Below, piece after piece: positions 12,437 to 23,610 of a stretch of 64,000 nt of DNA. Source of the DNA: Cynocephalus volans (Eukaryota > Chordata > Mammalia > Dermoptera > Cynocephalidae). The notes under the pieces are model-generated. The model was not told where the DNA came from. It saw only the letters and a list, made by a program, of their open reading frames with translations, and ran no database searches. Numbering within the stretch: the first letter of the stretch is position 1; every line of letters starts with the position of its first letter. Position numbers and translations under genes: made by a program. The stretch spans positions 82,034,501-82,098,500 of the forward strand of contig NC_084467.1 of assembly GCF_027409185.1 (NCBI RefSeq), written 5' to 3'.

Positions 12437-12455
12437 ATTCTGATGTGTTTTATAA

Positions 12456-12885
12456 ATTGTTTTTATATTTAATGATCTATAGGGAGATTTCTATTATTAC
12501 TATTACCATTTTTACCGGTTTAAAGAATCTTAAGCCCAAAAGATTTTTTCATTATGTGATATTGTAGTACCTGCCTTTCTCCTTTGTTTACTGTTACTTC
12601 ACAAAATGTGGTTTTGCTTGTGTTTTTATTCACAGTCCTAAGATTGGGTATAACAAAGCTAATTAAGCAGTATTTTATTTTTAGCTTATTTTTGGTATTT
12701 GAAAGTTACTATTATATTTTGCCAGTTAAAATTTTAAAAACTTTTGGAGAAACAAAATCTTCAGTGTTCTGAAGAAACAAAGTTACTGTTTAGTGAGTAT
12801 TTTTCCCATCCCCTTGAATATATATCTTTTTCAGCAGATTATGAGATTGTTGAAAAGGCACCAATTTTTAAAACTGCACGTACTA
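12456..12885. other. Intergenic, nothing recognisable
   Basis: AT-rich sequence immediately beyond the DR1 3' end. No repeat or exon is visible. The 62-codon open frame inside it has no similarity I recognise. Confidence 0.6.
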
Positions 12886-13183
12886 TACACACAGAATAGT
12901 GCTTAAATAGGGATTTTCACAAATTAAACATGCTCATATCAGCAGCCCTCAGATCAAGACACAGAGCATTATGAGTACCCTAGAAGCCTCCCTCTTGCCC
13001 GTCTTCACTTGATCTTAGCCAAAAGACTGAGAAGCAATCTTGCCCCTGTCTTAATATTATCTTTTTCCTAGAAGTAACTAATGTTCTGACTTCTAAAACT
13101 ATGGACTAGTTTTGCCTGTTTTTATTTTATGTAAATGCAATCATACATAATATATTTTTTTCATTCACCATTATTTTTGTGAA
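12886..13183 (-). repeat. Old L1 3'-region, first part
   Basis: Antisense L1M-type sequence (atgagtaccctagaagcctc, later tttattttatgtaaatgcaa). It is interrupted by a U2 fragment at 13006 and by an MLT1 LTR at 13184, and resumes at about 13656. Confidence 0.65.
13006..13038 (-). pseudogene. U2 snRNA 5'-end retro-fragment
   Basis: On the minus strand this reads as the first 33 nt of U2 snRNA with a few substitutions (attgcttctcagtcttttgg, then ctaagatcaagtg); the branch-site pairing region lies just beyond the 3' cut. It is flanked by an imperfect direct repeat, TCTTGCCCGTCTT at 12993-13005 and TCTTGCCCCTGTCTT at 13038-13052, consistent with L1-mediated insertion of a 3'-truncated U2 piece. 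It has no promoter elements and is not a functional snRNA gene. Confidence 0.85.
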
Positions 13184-13650
13184 TGTATTAGTTTCCTATT
13201 GCCACTGTAACAAATTACAACAAATTTAGTGACTTCAAGCAACACAAATTTATTCTCTTAAAGTCCTGGATATCAGAAGTCCAAAATCAGTTTTATTAGG
13301 CCAAAATCAAGGTATCAGCAGGATTGGTTCCTTCTGGAGTTTGTGAGGGGAGAATCTGTTTCCTTGCCTTTTTCTGCTTCTAGTGACTGCCTGTATTCCT
13401 GGGCTTGAAGTCTTTTCCTCCATGTTCAAAGCCTGCTTTTGTCATCACATCAGATCTTCTATATTCAGATCTTCCTCTGCCTCTACTTTTAGGACCCATC
13501 CCGATAATCCAGGATAATCTCCATATCTCAAGATCCTTAATTTAATAGCGTATGCAAATTATTTATTTATATGGCCATTTAAAGTGGCATTCACAGGTTT
13601 CAGGGGTTAGGATCTGGATATTTTTGGAAGCCATTATTCAGCCTACCAAA
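13184..13650 (-). mobile_element. MLT1 solo LTR (ERVL-MaLR)
   Basis: Antisense MLT1: tgtattagtttcctattgcc, caacacaaatttattctctt, gtttccttgcc, tctcaagatccttaattta, ggggttaggatctgg, ending attcagcctaccaaa. Flanked by GTGAA and GTGAG, a 5-bp duplication with one change. It splits an older L1. Confidence 0.85.
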
Positions 13651-13655
13651 GTGAG

Positions 13656-13960
13656 ATTCATTCATATTGTTGCAAGTATTTATAGTTCTTTCATTCTCAT
13701 TGCTGTATATTTTTACATTTATTTATTCATTTTTTATTATATCCAAAATTTATTATTCATTCTACCATTGATGGGCATTTGAGGAATTTCTAGTTCTGGA
13801 CTATTCTAGTCCTGTGAAGAACATCCTTAAACACGCCTTTCAATGAGTGTCTGTGTGCATTTCTATTGAGTATATACCTAGGAGTGGAATTGCTGGTTCC
13901 TGGGGGTGCATATTTTTAGTTTTAGTATGTACTGTGAAATAGTTTATCCAAGTGTTGTAA
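13656..13960 (-). repeat. Old L1 3'-region, second part
   Basis: Continuation of the antisense L1 split by the MLT1: tctaccattgatgggcattt and gagtatatacctaggagtgg are classical antisense L1 ORF2/3' signatures. Confidence 0.8.
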
Positions 13961-14715
13961 GAAGGCATCATCTTAATGTGTACCATTATAATGAGTTACT
14001 CTAATGTTCTAGTGGTCTGAGAATATTAATGAATTTCTCAAAATACCTAAATTATACCAAATGAGGTATACTTCTTCAGCATGTGTTTTGTTATTTAAAA
14101 TTATATAAGAGGGAGATGAAAGCAAAAGTATTTTCTCTTATTACTGACAAAACAGTATTATGCACTCATTAGGTTACTGCTCCTCAGAAGAAATGCAAGT
14201 TTTAGATAATTATAAATAGTATGTTGAGTTGTGTAAAAATCTGTGATTTAATTTGTAATTAAATCCAGATATTTTGATTATAACCTTATTAAAATACACA
14301 GATATTTCCTCATGTAGGTTTCTAAATTTTATTATGTCTGTTAAACTCATATATATCCAAATGGCCATCTGAAAGAATTATCCAATCCAGACAGCATAGG
14401 TGTTGCCTTCCACTGGCTTCCCTTAAATTTTTTGTTTCCTTCTTCCCTTCCCCTAACAGCTTGGCCACAAATCCTACCTCATCCCCTCTATTTTTCATCT
14501 TGTCCTGGAGCGTAGGGTATCATGGGTAAGACAGGCCAAGGTGAAGAGAATGACAGGGTAGTCATTTAGGACAGTCACTTAGGACAAGTGTCACCACTGG
14601 CCTTATCCTTTTTCCTTAAAATAAATGAAAAGAGAGTGTGAGGATTAAAAAGAGGAAAGTTTTAACTTATGATTGATTTCTACCCTAAATCAAGCAACTT
14701 AATAAAAACTTAGAA
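13961..14715. other. Intergenic, nothing recognisable
   Basis: Unremarkable AT-rich sequence with a moderately GC-richer stretch at about 14400-14600. No exon, RNA gene or repeat identified. Confidence 0.5.
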
Positions 14716-14955
14716 CAGGATTTCTCAACCTCAGCATTATTAGCATTTGGGGCCAGTTAATTCTTTATTGTGGGAGGCTGTCCTATACATTGTAGGATAT
14801 TTAGCAGCATCCTTGACTTAAACCCACTAGATGCCAGTAGCACCCACTTTCACTCTATCCCCAGTTATGACAACTCAAAAATGTCTCCAGACATTGCCAA
14901 ATGTCCCTGGGGAGTGGTGGTGAGGGGCAAAACCACCCCTTGTTGAGAACCACTG
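14716..14955 (-). mobile_element. MER20 (hAT-Charlie MITE)
   Basis: Near full-length MER20 read antisense: tttctcaacctcagcattat at one end, catttggggccagttaattc, a central ctagatgccagtagcaccca, gtctccagacattgccaaat, and ttgttgagaaccactg at the other end. The two termini are inverted repeats. Confidence 0.9.
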
Positions 14956-14956
14956 C

Positions 14957-15236
14957 CTTAGAACATCTAGGTTTTACTTTTAAGATAAGGTACTGGGAGA
15001 AAGGCTGTGAAACTGAACCTCTGTTAGAAGCAACATGCAGCATCAGTGGAAAAAAACAGAAAAACAGGTGATTTGAAGAGAGGAGGCCCGAGACTTCACA
15101 TCTGCTGATTTCTTCACCCCCTCGGGCCCACTTCAGTTATTACAAATCTCTACTTGCTGCTTTTCTACCTCCACTGCTAGCCATGCTCAGTTTGAAACAG
15201 ATTAGGTAAGTATTACTAAGAGACATTTTAACAAGC
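14957..15236. other. Intergenic, nothing recognisable
   Basis: Short unique-looking interval between MER20 and an L1 3' end. Confidence 0.5.
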
Positions 15237-15728
15237 GTGTTAGTTAAAAACTTTTTATCGTGGTTAAATACATACCGTACATACCATAAAATTTGCCATT
15301 TTAACCAGTTTTAAGTGTACAGTCTGTTCCGTTAAATATGTTCATATTGTTGTGCAACTATCACCACCTTCCTTCTCCAGAACTCTTCATCTTCCCAAAC
15401 TAAAACTCTGTACCCACTAAACAATGCTCCCCATTAACCCCCTCTCCCCAGCCCCTGGTTAATACCGTTCTGCTTTCTGTCTCTATGAATTAGACTACTT
15501 TAGGTACCTCATATAAGTGGAATTATTCTTATTTCACTTACCATAGTGTCTTCAGGTTTATTCATGTAGCGTGTATCATTTCTTTCCTTATTAAGGCCAA
15601 ATAATTTTCCATTGTATGTATGTATCACATTTGCTTATCCATTCATCCGTTTATGGACACAGGTTGCTTCCACATTTTGCCTATTGTGAATAATGCTGCT
15701 GTGAATATGGGTGTACAAATAACTGTCT
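15237..15728 (-). repeat. L1M-type LINE 3' region
   Basis: Antisense L1 signatures: cataccataaaatttgccat, gttgtgcaactatcaccacc, ccccagcccctggttaatac, gtctctatgaattagact, ttccattgtatgtatgtat, tgtgaataatgctgctgtga. Confidence 0.9.
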
Positions 15729-16576
15729 AAATTCCTAACAGGCATGTTATTTTTGAGTGCACAGATCTATATATTAAGAATTGTAACAGGGAAAGCAGTG
15801 AAATGTGAATGCATATATAATAACAATTTGTAATACATGATAAATGTGACATGAACAAAAGGGACCAACTCTTTTTGTATTAGATCTTTTATATATGTTA
15901 TTTCATTTGCTCATCACATCTTTGGACTAGATATTGATAGTCCAGGGTGATAGACTAGTAACACAGGTATACCATTAGAAATAATAAACATACAATATGC
16001 AATATTTTATTTTATTTATGAAACTTCATATCTTATGCATAATATAGTAAGTGAGGAGAATAATATAGTTCATGCTGTTTCTCTTCAATTTCATATTATA
16101 TATTTCTTGCCTTTGTATATTTTATATGAATAGCACCTGTTACTGACATGGAAGTAGTAGTGGAGGTAGAAGAGGCAGACTTGCCAGAATAAGTTTTTAG
16201 TGTGATTGAGAACTTTTTATCAGGAATTGGGAGTGTAGGGAGAGAGAAATTATCTTATATCTAGCAAAGGAAGAAGAACCTATGCTTGTTGTTAAGGCAT
16301 CTGAGGACCCACCAACCACTGGGGGAAAATACAGCAGGTTCAAAATTGTCTGGTTATGCAAATATTTTCTAATAAGTTTTTTTTTTAATTGTGCCTATAA
16401 AAGATGACATTAACTTTATATTTATGTCACTAGTAAACTTCTAGAATCTGTGCAGTAGGGTGTAGTAATGTGGTAAGATATAAGGATACAACACTGGTAT
16501 TTATTTTGGAAACATTTATTTGGTATGTAAGGATGTTTTATAGGTCTAATAGTGTTAGGTTTACATATGAGTCACA
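15729..16576. other. Intergenic, nothing recognisable
   Basis: AT-rich; no exon or clear repeat seen. Confidence 0.5.
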
Positions 16577-16675
16577 TCATGCATACGAAGGTACTTAAAA
16601 AAATTTGTGGAAAAATGGAATTGAAATATACTATGAATCTTTCCATGAACTTTTTAAAAGACCCCTTGTATGATG
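16577..16675. mobile_element. Palindromic mariner-like MITE, second copy
   Basis: Arms acgaaggtacttaaaaaaat and the reverse complement of the right end, atacaaggggtcttttaaaa. The right arm shares tccatgaactttttaaaag with the right arm of the copy at 9912. Confidence 0.65.
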
Positions 16676-16689
16676 GTAGCCCTTACAAA

Positions 16690-16850
16690 ATTTGGTCTTG
16701 TTTATAATAAAAACACTTTACAAGTGAGGAAACTAAGGTTCAAAGAAATTAAGTAATACAATAACATCTAGCAAGTGGAGACATCAGAATTTGAACCCCA
16801 ATATAAGTTGTTCTAAGGACTATTTTTCCACTAAATCAACTAGATCATTT
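16690..16850 (+). repeat. MIR SINE
   Basis: gaggaaactaaggttcaaag, a diverged lysine-box region, agaatttgaacccca, and a cactaaatcaac end match the MIR 3' half. Confidence 0.65.
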
Positions 16851-17495
16851 TCCCCTCAAAGTACTCTGGGAATACTGGGATGAATCTATACTTTTATTTG
16901 AAGGTCATTTAAAAAATTATAAGCCTGCCTAAGGATAGCAAATTGTGTGGTACTGCAAGATAATTGTAGAACTCACTCTGAAGAAGCAGAGATAATGTCT
17001 GGTGATATTTTTAGCTTTCTTTTCCTGCCCACTGTTGTTTAAGTGATTCACTCAGTGTTTTGCAGAATATGAAATGTTGTTAGAGAGGAGCTATTTCAAA
17101 AAGTTGATTTTTTGTATAGGCTTTATATAGGACTTTATTTTGGTCAGAATACTAAAGAAAGTTTATAGAAAAATGTGACCTGGCATCGGGTTTTTAGAGT
17201 TTCATCTCATCCAAATGTCGTTGAATTTTGAGATCTTTAGAAGTAAGCTTTCTCTTAAAAATCAAGGCTAAATTTTATTTTTTAATTGCAAGGACCCTGT
17301 TTTTCATATCTCTGTAACAATTATACAAATAGGAAACAAGATCTGGTAGCTGTGGCTCATTTATAAAGGAGTTTGAAATTAAGGATCATGTTCTCAGTGG
17401 TACAAAGTCAGTAGCTATCAATATATAACACTAACCCTTGGAGAAAGTACTGCTTCTACATTAATCTCTTGGATGATTTTACAGTACTCTAGTCA
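16851..17495. other. Intergenic, nothing recognisable
   Basis: No exon or repeat recognised. Confidence 0.5.
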
Positions 17496-17499
17496 TACT

Positions 17500-18205
17500 G
17501 CCTTGGGGATTGGGCACCTACAAATCCTCCCTTAATAGCCTTATCGGTTCTTATCTGAATCTTGCACTAGCTTCCAAATTGGCCTTTGCTGCCAGTTCTT
17601 CCTTGTTCCAGTCCATCCTTTCATTGCCACCATTGTTATTTTTCTGAAATACAAATGTGAATATGAGGCTCTTCTGCTCCTTGGTGATTAAAGTATAAAG
17701 TTCAAACTCTATTATGAAGTGTCTTTCACAGCACAGTTCAACTTGCTCTTCTACACTTTCCCAGTTGCACTGAAATCTGGGCTAAATAATATTATCTCTT
17801 TTACAACTTTGCACTTGCTTCCTCCCCACTCTGGAATGATCTTTTCTCTTTACCTGGCAAAACTTCTGACCTTATCTCAATATTCAGCTCAAATTTTAGC
17901 TCCTATGTAAAGTTTTTTGTGATGCTATGCATAGTCACCCTTTCTCTCACTATCTATGCCTGTGGTACATCTTTTTATTTTTGAATTCATGATACCATAT
18001 TATAATTTATTTGTTTAGAAATCTATTACAGTGAGAGGTCCTGGTGGTTAGGGACCATATCATCATCTCAATATCCTTAGTAACTACCATAATAAAGGTT
18101 TTTGCGTTGAACTTACAAGTGGTCAGCCCTCAATTTGCCTCATGTTCCATACCTAGAGCTATGCATGCAATACACAATAGGTATTCAGCAAATATTTGAT
18201 GGTGA
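17500..18205 (+). repeat. L2 LINE 3' end (duplication unit A)
   Basis: L2 sense signatures in order: gcactagcttccaaattggc, tctggaatgatcttttctct, tttttgtgatgctatgcata, a taatttatttgtttagaaat stretch, and a terminal gtattcagcaaatatttg. The second half resembles 20050-20500; see the duplication entry. Confidence 0.75.
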
Positions 18206-18453
18206 TAATAATGGAAAAGAAGAAGAAAAAACTACATTTCGTGAGCTGTATTTAAGAAGAAAGTTTCATGTATAAGTCATTGAAGAAAAAATATCCTGGA
18301 ATTGAACACATGTAGTTTCCTGGTGGATAAGAGCATTAGAAGAGAGCATGCAAGCTCCTCACTTCTTCCCCATACCTAGCCCTATGCATCTCTTTGTCTT
18401 TGTCCTTGGTAGAAGTGAATTCAGTATGGAAACCAGTGACCTTGCCTTTTTTG

Positions 18454-18579
18454 TTGTTTTTTATTCATTTGTTTGTTTTGGGGCGGGGCAGACAGCCAGT
18501 GGATCTGAACCCTTGATTTTGGTGTCTTGGTGTTATCAGCACCATACCCTAACCAAGTGAGCTAACCTTAGGCCAGCTC
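18454..18579 (-). mobile_element. CYN-type tRNA-derived SINE
   Basis: Minus-strand monomer with T-rich tail at its left end, tgaacccttgattttggtgt, and aaccaagtgagctaacc (tRNA-like 5' part at right). A perfect 16-bp target-site duplication GACCTTGCCTTTTTTG lies at 18438-18453 and 18580-18595. Confidence 0.9.
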
Positions 18580-18834
18580 GACCTTGCCTTTTTTGACTTC
18601 ACCTATAATAAAGAGTCCAAGAGTGATCCTATTTGAAAAGACGTGTTCAAAGCCTCTTGAGTCCCTGCCTCTTTAATAGAGCCCGAACTGCATGGTTTTC
18701 AAGTCATGGATGAACTATTATTCTAAGCTGTAGCAGTCTGCTGAGAGGAACATAGAGGGCTTTGGAGAGGGGAGGTGGGACCAGGTCATCGGAAACAAGG
18801 AAGGGCTACCTGCTTCAGCACATCAAGAGACACA

Positions 18835-18990
18835 TCGGTTCAATCAATAAATATGTTCAACTGTTCATTCAACAATTATTAATGGGCATCCATTTTGTGC
18901 CAGGTCCAGATCTAAAGACTGAGGATTCAGCAGGGAATAACAAACTACCTTTATATTTTACATTCCCACAGAGGAGACAATAAGTAAACA
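18835..18990 (-). repeat. L2 LINE 3' end
   Basis: Antisense L2 3' end: tcattcaacaattattaatg, ttttgtgccaggtccagatc, gaggattcagcagggaataa. Confidence 0.75.
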
Positions 18991-19021
18991 ATTAAAAAAA
19001 AAAACCTCAGGAAAATCATAC

Positions 19022-19257
19022 AGACAGTCCTAACTTCTGATGATCTGACTTATGATTTTCTCAACTTTATGATGGTGTAAAAGCAGTACACATTCAGTAC
19101 ACTCCTCAACTTACAATGGGGCTTATGTCTGGATAAACCCATTGTAAGGTGAAAATATTATAAGCTGAAAATGCATTTTCGATTTATGATAAGATATTTT
19201 CAACTTAGGATGGGCGTATTGGAATGTAACCCTATTGCAAGTCGAGGAGCATCTGTA
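19022..19257. mobile_element. Tigger-type MITE (pogo family)
   Basis: Starts acagtcctaacttctgatga and ends gcaagtcgaggagcatctgt, with internal catttcgatttatga-like and cttaggatgggcgtat motifs typical of a Tigger-derived non-autonomous element. Exact subfamily not called. Confidence 0.7.
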
Positions 19258-19557
19258 TTTCAATACAGAAAGGATTGAAATTATCAGAAAACTTTTTTTT
19301 TCTTTTCAGCATAGCACATTCTCTGGTTTTAGGCATGCAAGATAAAAAAATGTTATACCACATGAATAACTAGAAAAACAGAAGCAACTCAAATTATTTT
19401 GAGCAAAGAATGACTTAATATAGGAAATTAGATAATAATATCATTGGAAGGACTGGAGGAGCAAAAAAAAGGAAGGCAGGCAGTACTGCCCAGGATGAGG
19501 AACTATGAGAACTCCCCTGGACAGGCCTCCAGTCATCTGCTGACTTTCACTCATGCA

Positions 19558-19800
19558 AGAGCCCTATTACTGCATAAGAAATCACCTCAGAACTTAGCAG
19601 TTTAAAACAACAATAATCTCTCATGGTTCAGAGAATTGGGTGGGCTTAGCTGAGGAATTTTTCGCATTGATGTCATCTGAGGGATCAACTGAAATGAAAT
19701 GTCCAAGATGGCCTACTTGCATAGTGATTAGTTGGCACTGACCACCAGGTGGTATCTCAGCAGGGGTAGTCAATTGCAGCACCTTGATTCTCCTCCATGT
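19558..19800 (-). repeat. MaLR-like LTR fragment (subfamily unresolved)
   Basis: The string cctcagaacttagcagttta with aaacaacaataatctctcat, followed by a Gln/Ser-free noncoding stretch, resembles the 3' end of MLT-type LTRs read antisense. It sits between the two units of the local duplication. Low certainty. Confidence 0.4.
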
Positions 19801-20049
19801 GTCCTGGAATTTTTATAGCACAGTGGAATTCTAAGAAGGAGCATTTTAGGAGTGTTGCCAGTGGAAGGAAGTGGAAATTGCAAGTCCTCTTAAGCCTTGT
19901 GCTCAGAAGTCCCAGAACATCTCTTCTACCATTTTACTGGTCAGAGCAGTTGCAGGGCCAACCCAGATTCAGAAGGAGAGAGGATATATTATACAGCATA
20001 CAGGAAGGGAATGAATGTTAGGAGCCATCTTTGGAAACTAGCTCCCATA

Positions 20050-20465
20050 CCTGTCTTAGCACATGCTTCTTCTCTGCTCTGGAATGCTGTTTTCCTGACA
20101 AACTCTTATTTATAAGTGAGCTCCAGCTTATAATTCAGCCCACATGTAGAGCCTTCCCTGATGCCCCCAATACATAGTAACCCCTTCCTCTTTATAATCT
20201 GTGCCTACTGTGTTTCTATTTATGTGTCTACCATTTCTTATTATAATTTATTTGCTTACATATTTTTTGTCAGAGTGTTCAGGGAGCAGTAAACATGTCA
20301 TCGACTGTATCTCTAGCAACTGCCATAGTAAGGGTTTTTGCAATTGAACTTGTAAGTATCCGCTTGTGGTCAGTACTGATTTAGCCTGGGGTTCCACAAT
20401 ATCTGTTCCTAGAACTTCAACATGGGGCCTGAAACACAGGACATACTCGGTGAATATTCAGTGGT
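20050..20465 (+). repeat. L2 LINE 3' end (duplication unit B)
   Basis: Same L2 region as unit A: tctgctctggaatgctgttt, gccttccctgatgccccc, attataatttatttgcttac, and a final actcggtgaatattcagtgg. Confidence 0.7.
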
Positions 20466-20865
20466 GATAATGGAAAAGGAGGGGAAAAATTGCATTTCAA
20501 GTACTCTCTTTAGGAAGAAAGGACCATATATGAACCATTTAATAAAAATTTTCAGGAAAATGGTATTTTAGTCCTAAAAGGTTTAAACTTTTGAAACATC
20601 ATTTTCCCAGTATAGCACATTCTCTGGTTCTAGGAATGCTAGATAAAATGTTATACCATACAATTAATCAGAAAAATTGAAGGCACTTTGAAGTATTTCA
20701 AGTAAGGAGAGATTTAATACACAAAATTAAATCACAATATTGTTGGAAGGACTGGAGGAGCCAAAGGAGGTGGTGTTGCCCACAGCTGAGGAACTATATG
20801 AAGCTGCTTCTTCCCCTGGAGCCTATAGTTGTCTGCAGAATTCGACTCAGAAGAACTCATACTGC

Positions 20866-21439
20866 CCATAATTTTAACAGAATTGTGCTCCTCTGCCCCC
20901 TGTGCTGCCAAATGCAGCCACGAATAAGGAGCCAATGTTTAGCTACTACCCAGGTGCTACAGGAGCCTACTGTTAAGGCAAGTGCATGCAACAATCTGCT
21001 GGTGCCACCATTGCCTGAGCCAGAAGGTTGTTTCTATCTTCTTTTTGCTTTTCAATCTCTTGCATGTAACTACAATTGACAGAACCCTAAATAGGAGCCC
21101 TGGAAGCAAGGGAGTCTGAAGAAATTTCTAAGTTTTCCAGCCCCTGCAATGCAGTAAAAGGGTAGCAATGATGTTGAACACATCACAATATCTGGAGCAC
21201 AGCATTATAAATATAGCTTACAGAGGAATATAGTAATTATAGTTGTCACCATAGTTCTTTCCAGACTGGAATTTTAGGATAGAATAATTTCTATCTGATG
21301 CTTTTAAGTATTTTATATAATAAATAAAACCTTTTCTGAACCTATGTCCGGAATTGATTCAGCTGTTGGAGTACTAGGTGATTTGGGGTATCTTTCAGCT
21401 TTAATATTCTTACCAGTAAATTAGAAAAACAAGAGGTGA
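20866..21439. other. Intergenic, nothing recognisable
   Basis: No exon or clear repeat. A 93-codon open frame here (20798-21079) starts in the duplicated sequence and resembles no protein. Confidence 0.5.
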
Positions 21440-23008
21440 ACTTCCTAACTTGATAAAGAACATCTACAAAAAAAATACAGCTGGCATCATACTTAATGGT
21501 GAGAAACTTGAAGCTTTCCCACTAAGATTAGGAACAAGGCAGGGATGTTTCCTCTCACCATACCTTTTGAACATTGTACTGGAAGTACTAGCTAATACTA
21601 TAAGACAAGAAAGGTAAATAAAAGGGATTCATATTGAAAAGGGAGAAATAAAACTGTTTTTCTTTGCAAATGACACGATTTATCTATGTAGAAAATCCAG
21701 AAGAATTGCCAAAAAGCTCCTAGAACTAAGCAATTATAGCAGGGTTGCAGGATACAAGGTTAATATTACAAAAGTCAATTGCTTTCCTATATACCAGCAA
21801 TAAGTAAGTGGAATTTGAAATTTTAAAAAAAGTACCATTTACATTAGCACCCTCAAAAATGAAATAAGTATATAAAACTAACAAAATATGTACAGATCTA
21901 TATGAGGAAAACTACAAAACTGATGAACAAAATCAAAGAACTAAATAAATGGAAAGAGATTGCATCTTCATGAAGAGGAAGACTGAGTATTGTCAAAATG
22001 GCAGTTCTTCACAACTTGATCTATAGATTCAATGTAATCCCAATCAAAATCGCAGGAAGGTATTTTGTGGATATCAACACACTGATTCTAAAGTTAATTT
22101 GAAGAGGCAAAAGACCAGAATAGCCAACACAATATTGAAGGAGAAGAACAAAGTAGAGGACTGACACTTCCTGACTTCAATGCTTAGTACAAAGCTACAA
22201 TAATCAAGATGGTGTGAAAGAATAGACAGATAGATCAATAACAGGATAGAGAGCCCAGAAATAGATCCACATAGATATAATCAAGTGATGTTTGATGAAG
22301 GAGAAAAGGTGATACAATGGAGAAAAGATAGTCTTTTCAACAAATGGTGCTTGAACAATTGGACATCACATGCAAGAAAATCTAGACACAGACCTTACAC
22401 CCTTCACAAAAATTAACTCAAAATGGATCATAGACCTAAATGTAAAATGCAAAACTAAAAAACTTATAGAAGATCACATAAGAGAAAACCTAGATGACCT
22501 TAGAAATGGTTACGACTTTTTAGATACAACACAAAAGGCATGACCTATGAAAGAAATAACTGATAAACCAGACTTTATTAAAAGTAAAAACTTCTGTTCT
22601 ACAAAAGACAATGCCAAGAGAATGAAAAGATAAGCCACTGACTGGGAGAAAATGTTTGCAAAAGACATTTGATGAAGGACTGTTATCCAAAATATACAAA
22701 GAACTCTTAAAGCTCAAGAAGAAAACAAACAGCTCGATTAAAAAATGGACCAAAGACCTTCTCAGACACCTCACCAAAAAAGATATACAGATGCCAAATA
22801 AGCATATGAAAAGATGCTTCACATCATATGTCATCAGAGAAGTGCAAATTAACATGACAATGGGTATACGCCTGTTAGAATGGCCAAAATCTGGAACACT
22901 GACAACACCAAATGCTGCCAAGGATGTAGAGCAACAAGAACTCTCATTCATTGCTGGTTGGAATGCAAAATGGTTCAACCACTTTGGAAAACAGTTTGGA
23001 GGTTTCTT

Positions 23009-23074
23009 TTTTTTTTTTTTTTAATTGACCGGTATGGGGATACTAACCCTTGACTTGGTGGTGTGAGCACCACC
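23009..23074 (-). mobile_element. 5'-truncated CYN-type SINE in L1
   Basis: Poly-T, then ttaattgaccggtatgggga and cttggtggtgtgagcaccac, antisense to the SINE 3' unit. Flanked by a perfect 11-bp duplication GGAGGTTTCTT at 22998-23008 and 23075-23085, which rejoins the L1 exactly when removed. Confidence 0.88.
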
Positions 23075-23536
23075 GGAGGTTTCTTATAAAACTAAATAGT
23101 CTCTTTCCTTGCAATCCAGTATTAGCATTCCTTGATATTTATCTAAAGGAGTTGAAAAATTATGTCCACACAAAAACCCACATATGTACGCTTATGGTAG
23201 TTTTATTCATAATTGCCAGAACTGGGAAGCAACCAAGATGTCCTTCAATAGGTGAATAGATAATCTGCGGTACATTCAGACAATGGAATATTGTCCTGCT
23301 AAAAAGAAATGAGCTATCAAGTCATGAAAAGACATAGAAGAATTTTAAATGCATATTACTAAGTAAAAGAAACCGATCTGAAAAGGCTACATGCTGTATG
23401 ATTCCAAATCTCTGACATTCTAGAAAAGACAAAACCATGAAGACAGTAAAAAGATCAGTAGTTGCTTGCCAGGGATTGCATGGGGTTGGGGGACGGGGGA
23501 GTGGTCAATAGACAGAGGACAGAAGTTTGTGGGGGG

Positions 23537-23610
23537 TTTTTTTGGTTTCTTTTGTTTTTTTGGCAGCTGGCTGGTACGGGGATCCAAAACCTTGATGTTG
23601 GTAGCACAGA
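23537..23610 (-). mobile_element. CYN-type SINE fragment in L1
   Basis: T-rich start, then cagctggctggtacggggat, then aaaaccttgatgttggtagc. The L1 3' UTR resumes directly after it. No clean duplication could be read. Confidence 0.75.

Larger units (their letters stand above)
10537..12455 (+). other. DR1: DR1 3' untranslated region
   Basis: AT-rich sequence after the DR1 stop codon with no recognisable transposon for about 1.9 kb, unlike the flanks, which fits a constrained 3' UTR. AATAAA motifs at 10811-10816 and 12431-12436 would give a short (about 0.3 kb) and a long (about 1.9 kb) UTR. The end is set about 20 bases after the distal signal, where a T/GT-rich stretch follows (ATGTGTTTTATAAATTGTTT). 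The exact cleavage sites are inferred. Confidence 0.7.
17810..20865. repeat. Diverged local duplication (units about 17810-19556 and 20050-20865)
   Basis: Two stretches run in parallel: gcgttgaacttacaagtggt with aattgaacttgtaagtatcc; gatggtgataataatggaaa with agtggtgataatggaaaagg; agcacattctctggttttag (from 19314) with agcacattctctggttctag (from 20615); and ttggaaggactggaggagc in both. Unit A has about 1 kb more, holding a SINE, an L2 and the Tigger MITE, so most of these arrived after the copy was made. Two copies of one uncharacterised repeat would look similar. Confidence 0.6.

Noticed and set aside
22520..23024. 152-codon minus frame and 122-codon plus frame
   Set aside because: Both come from the ORF2 C-terminal region of a defective L1 and its antisense.
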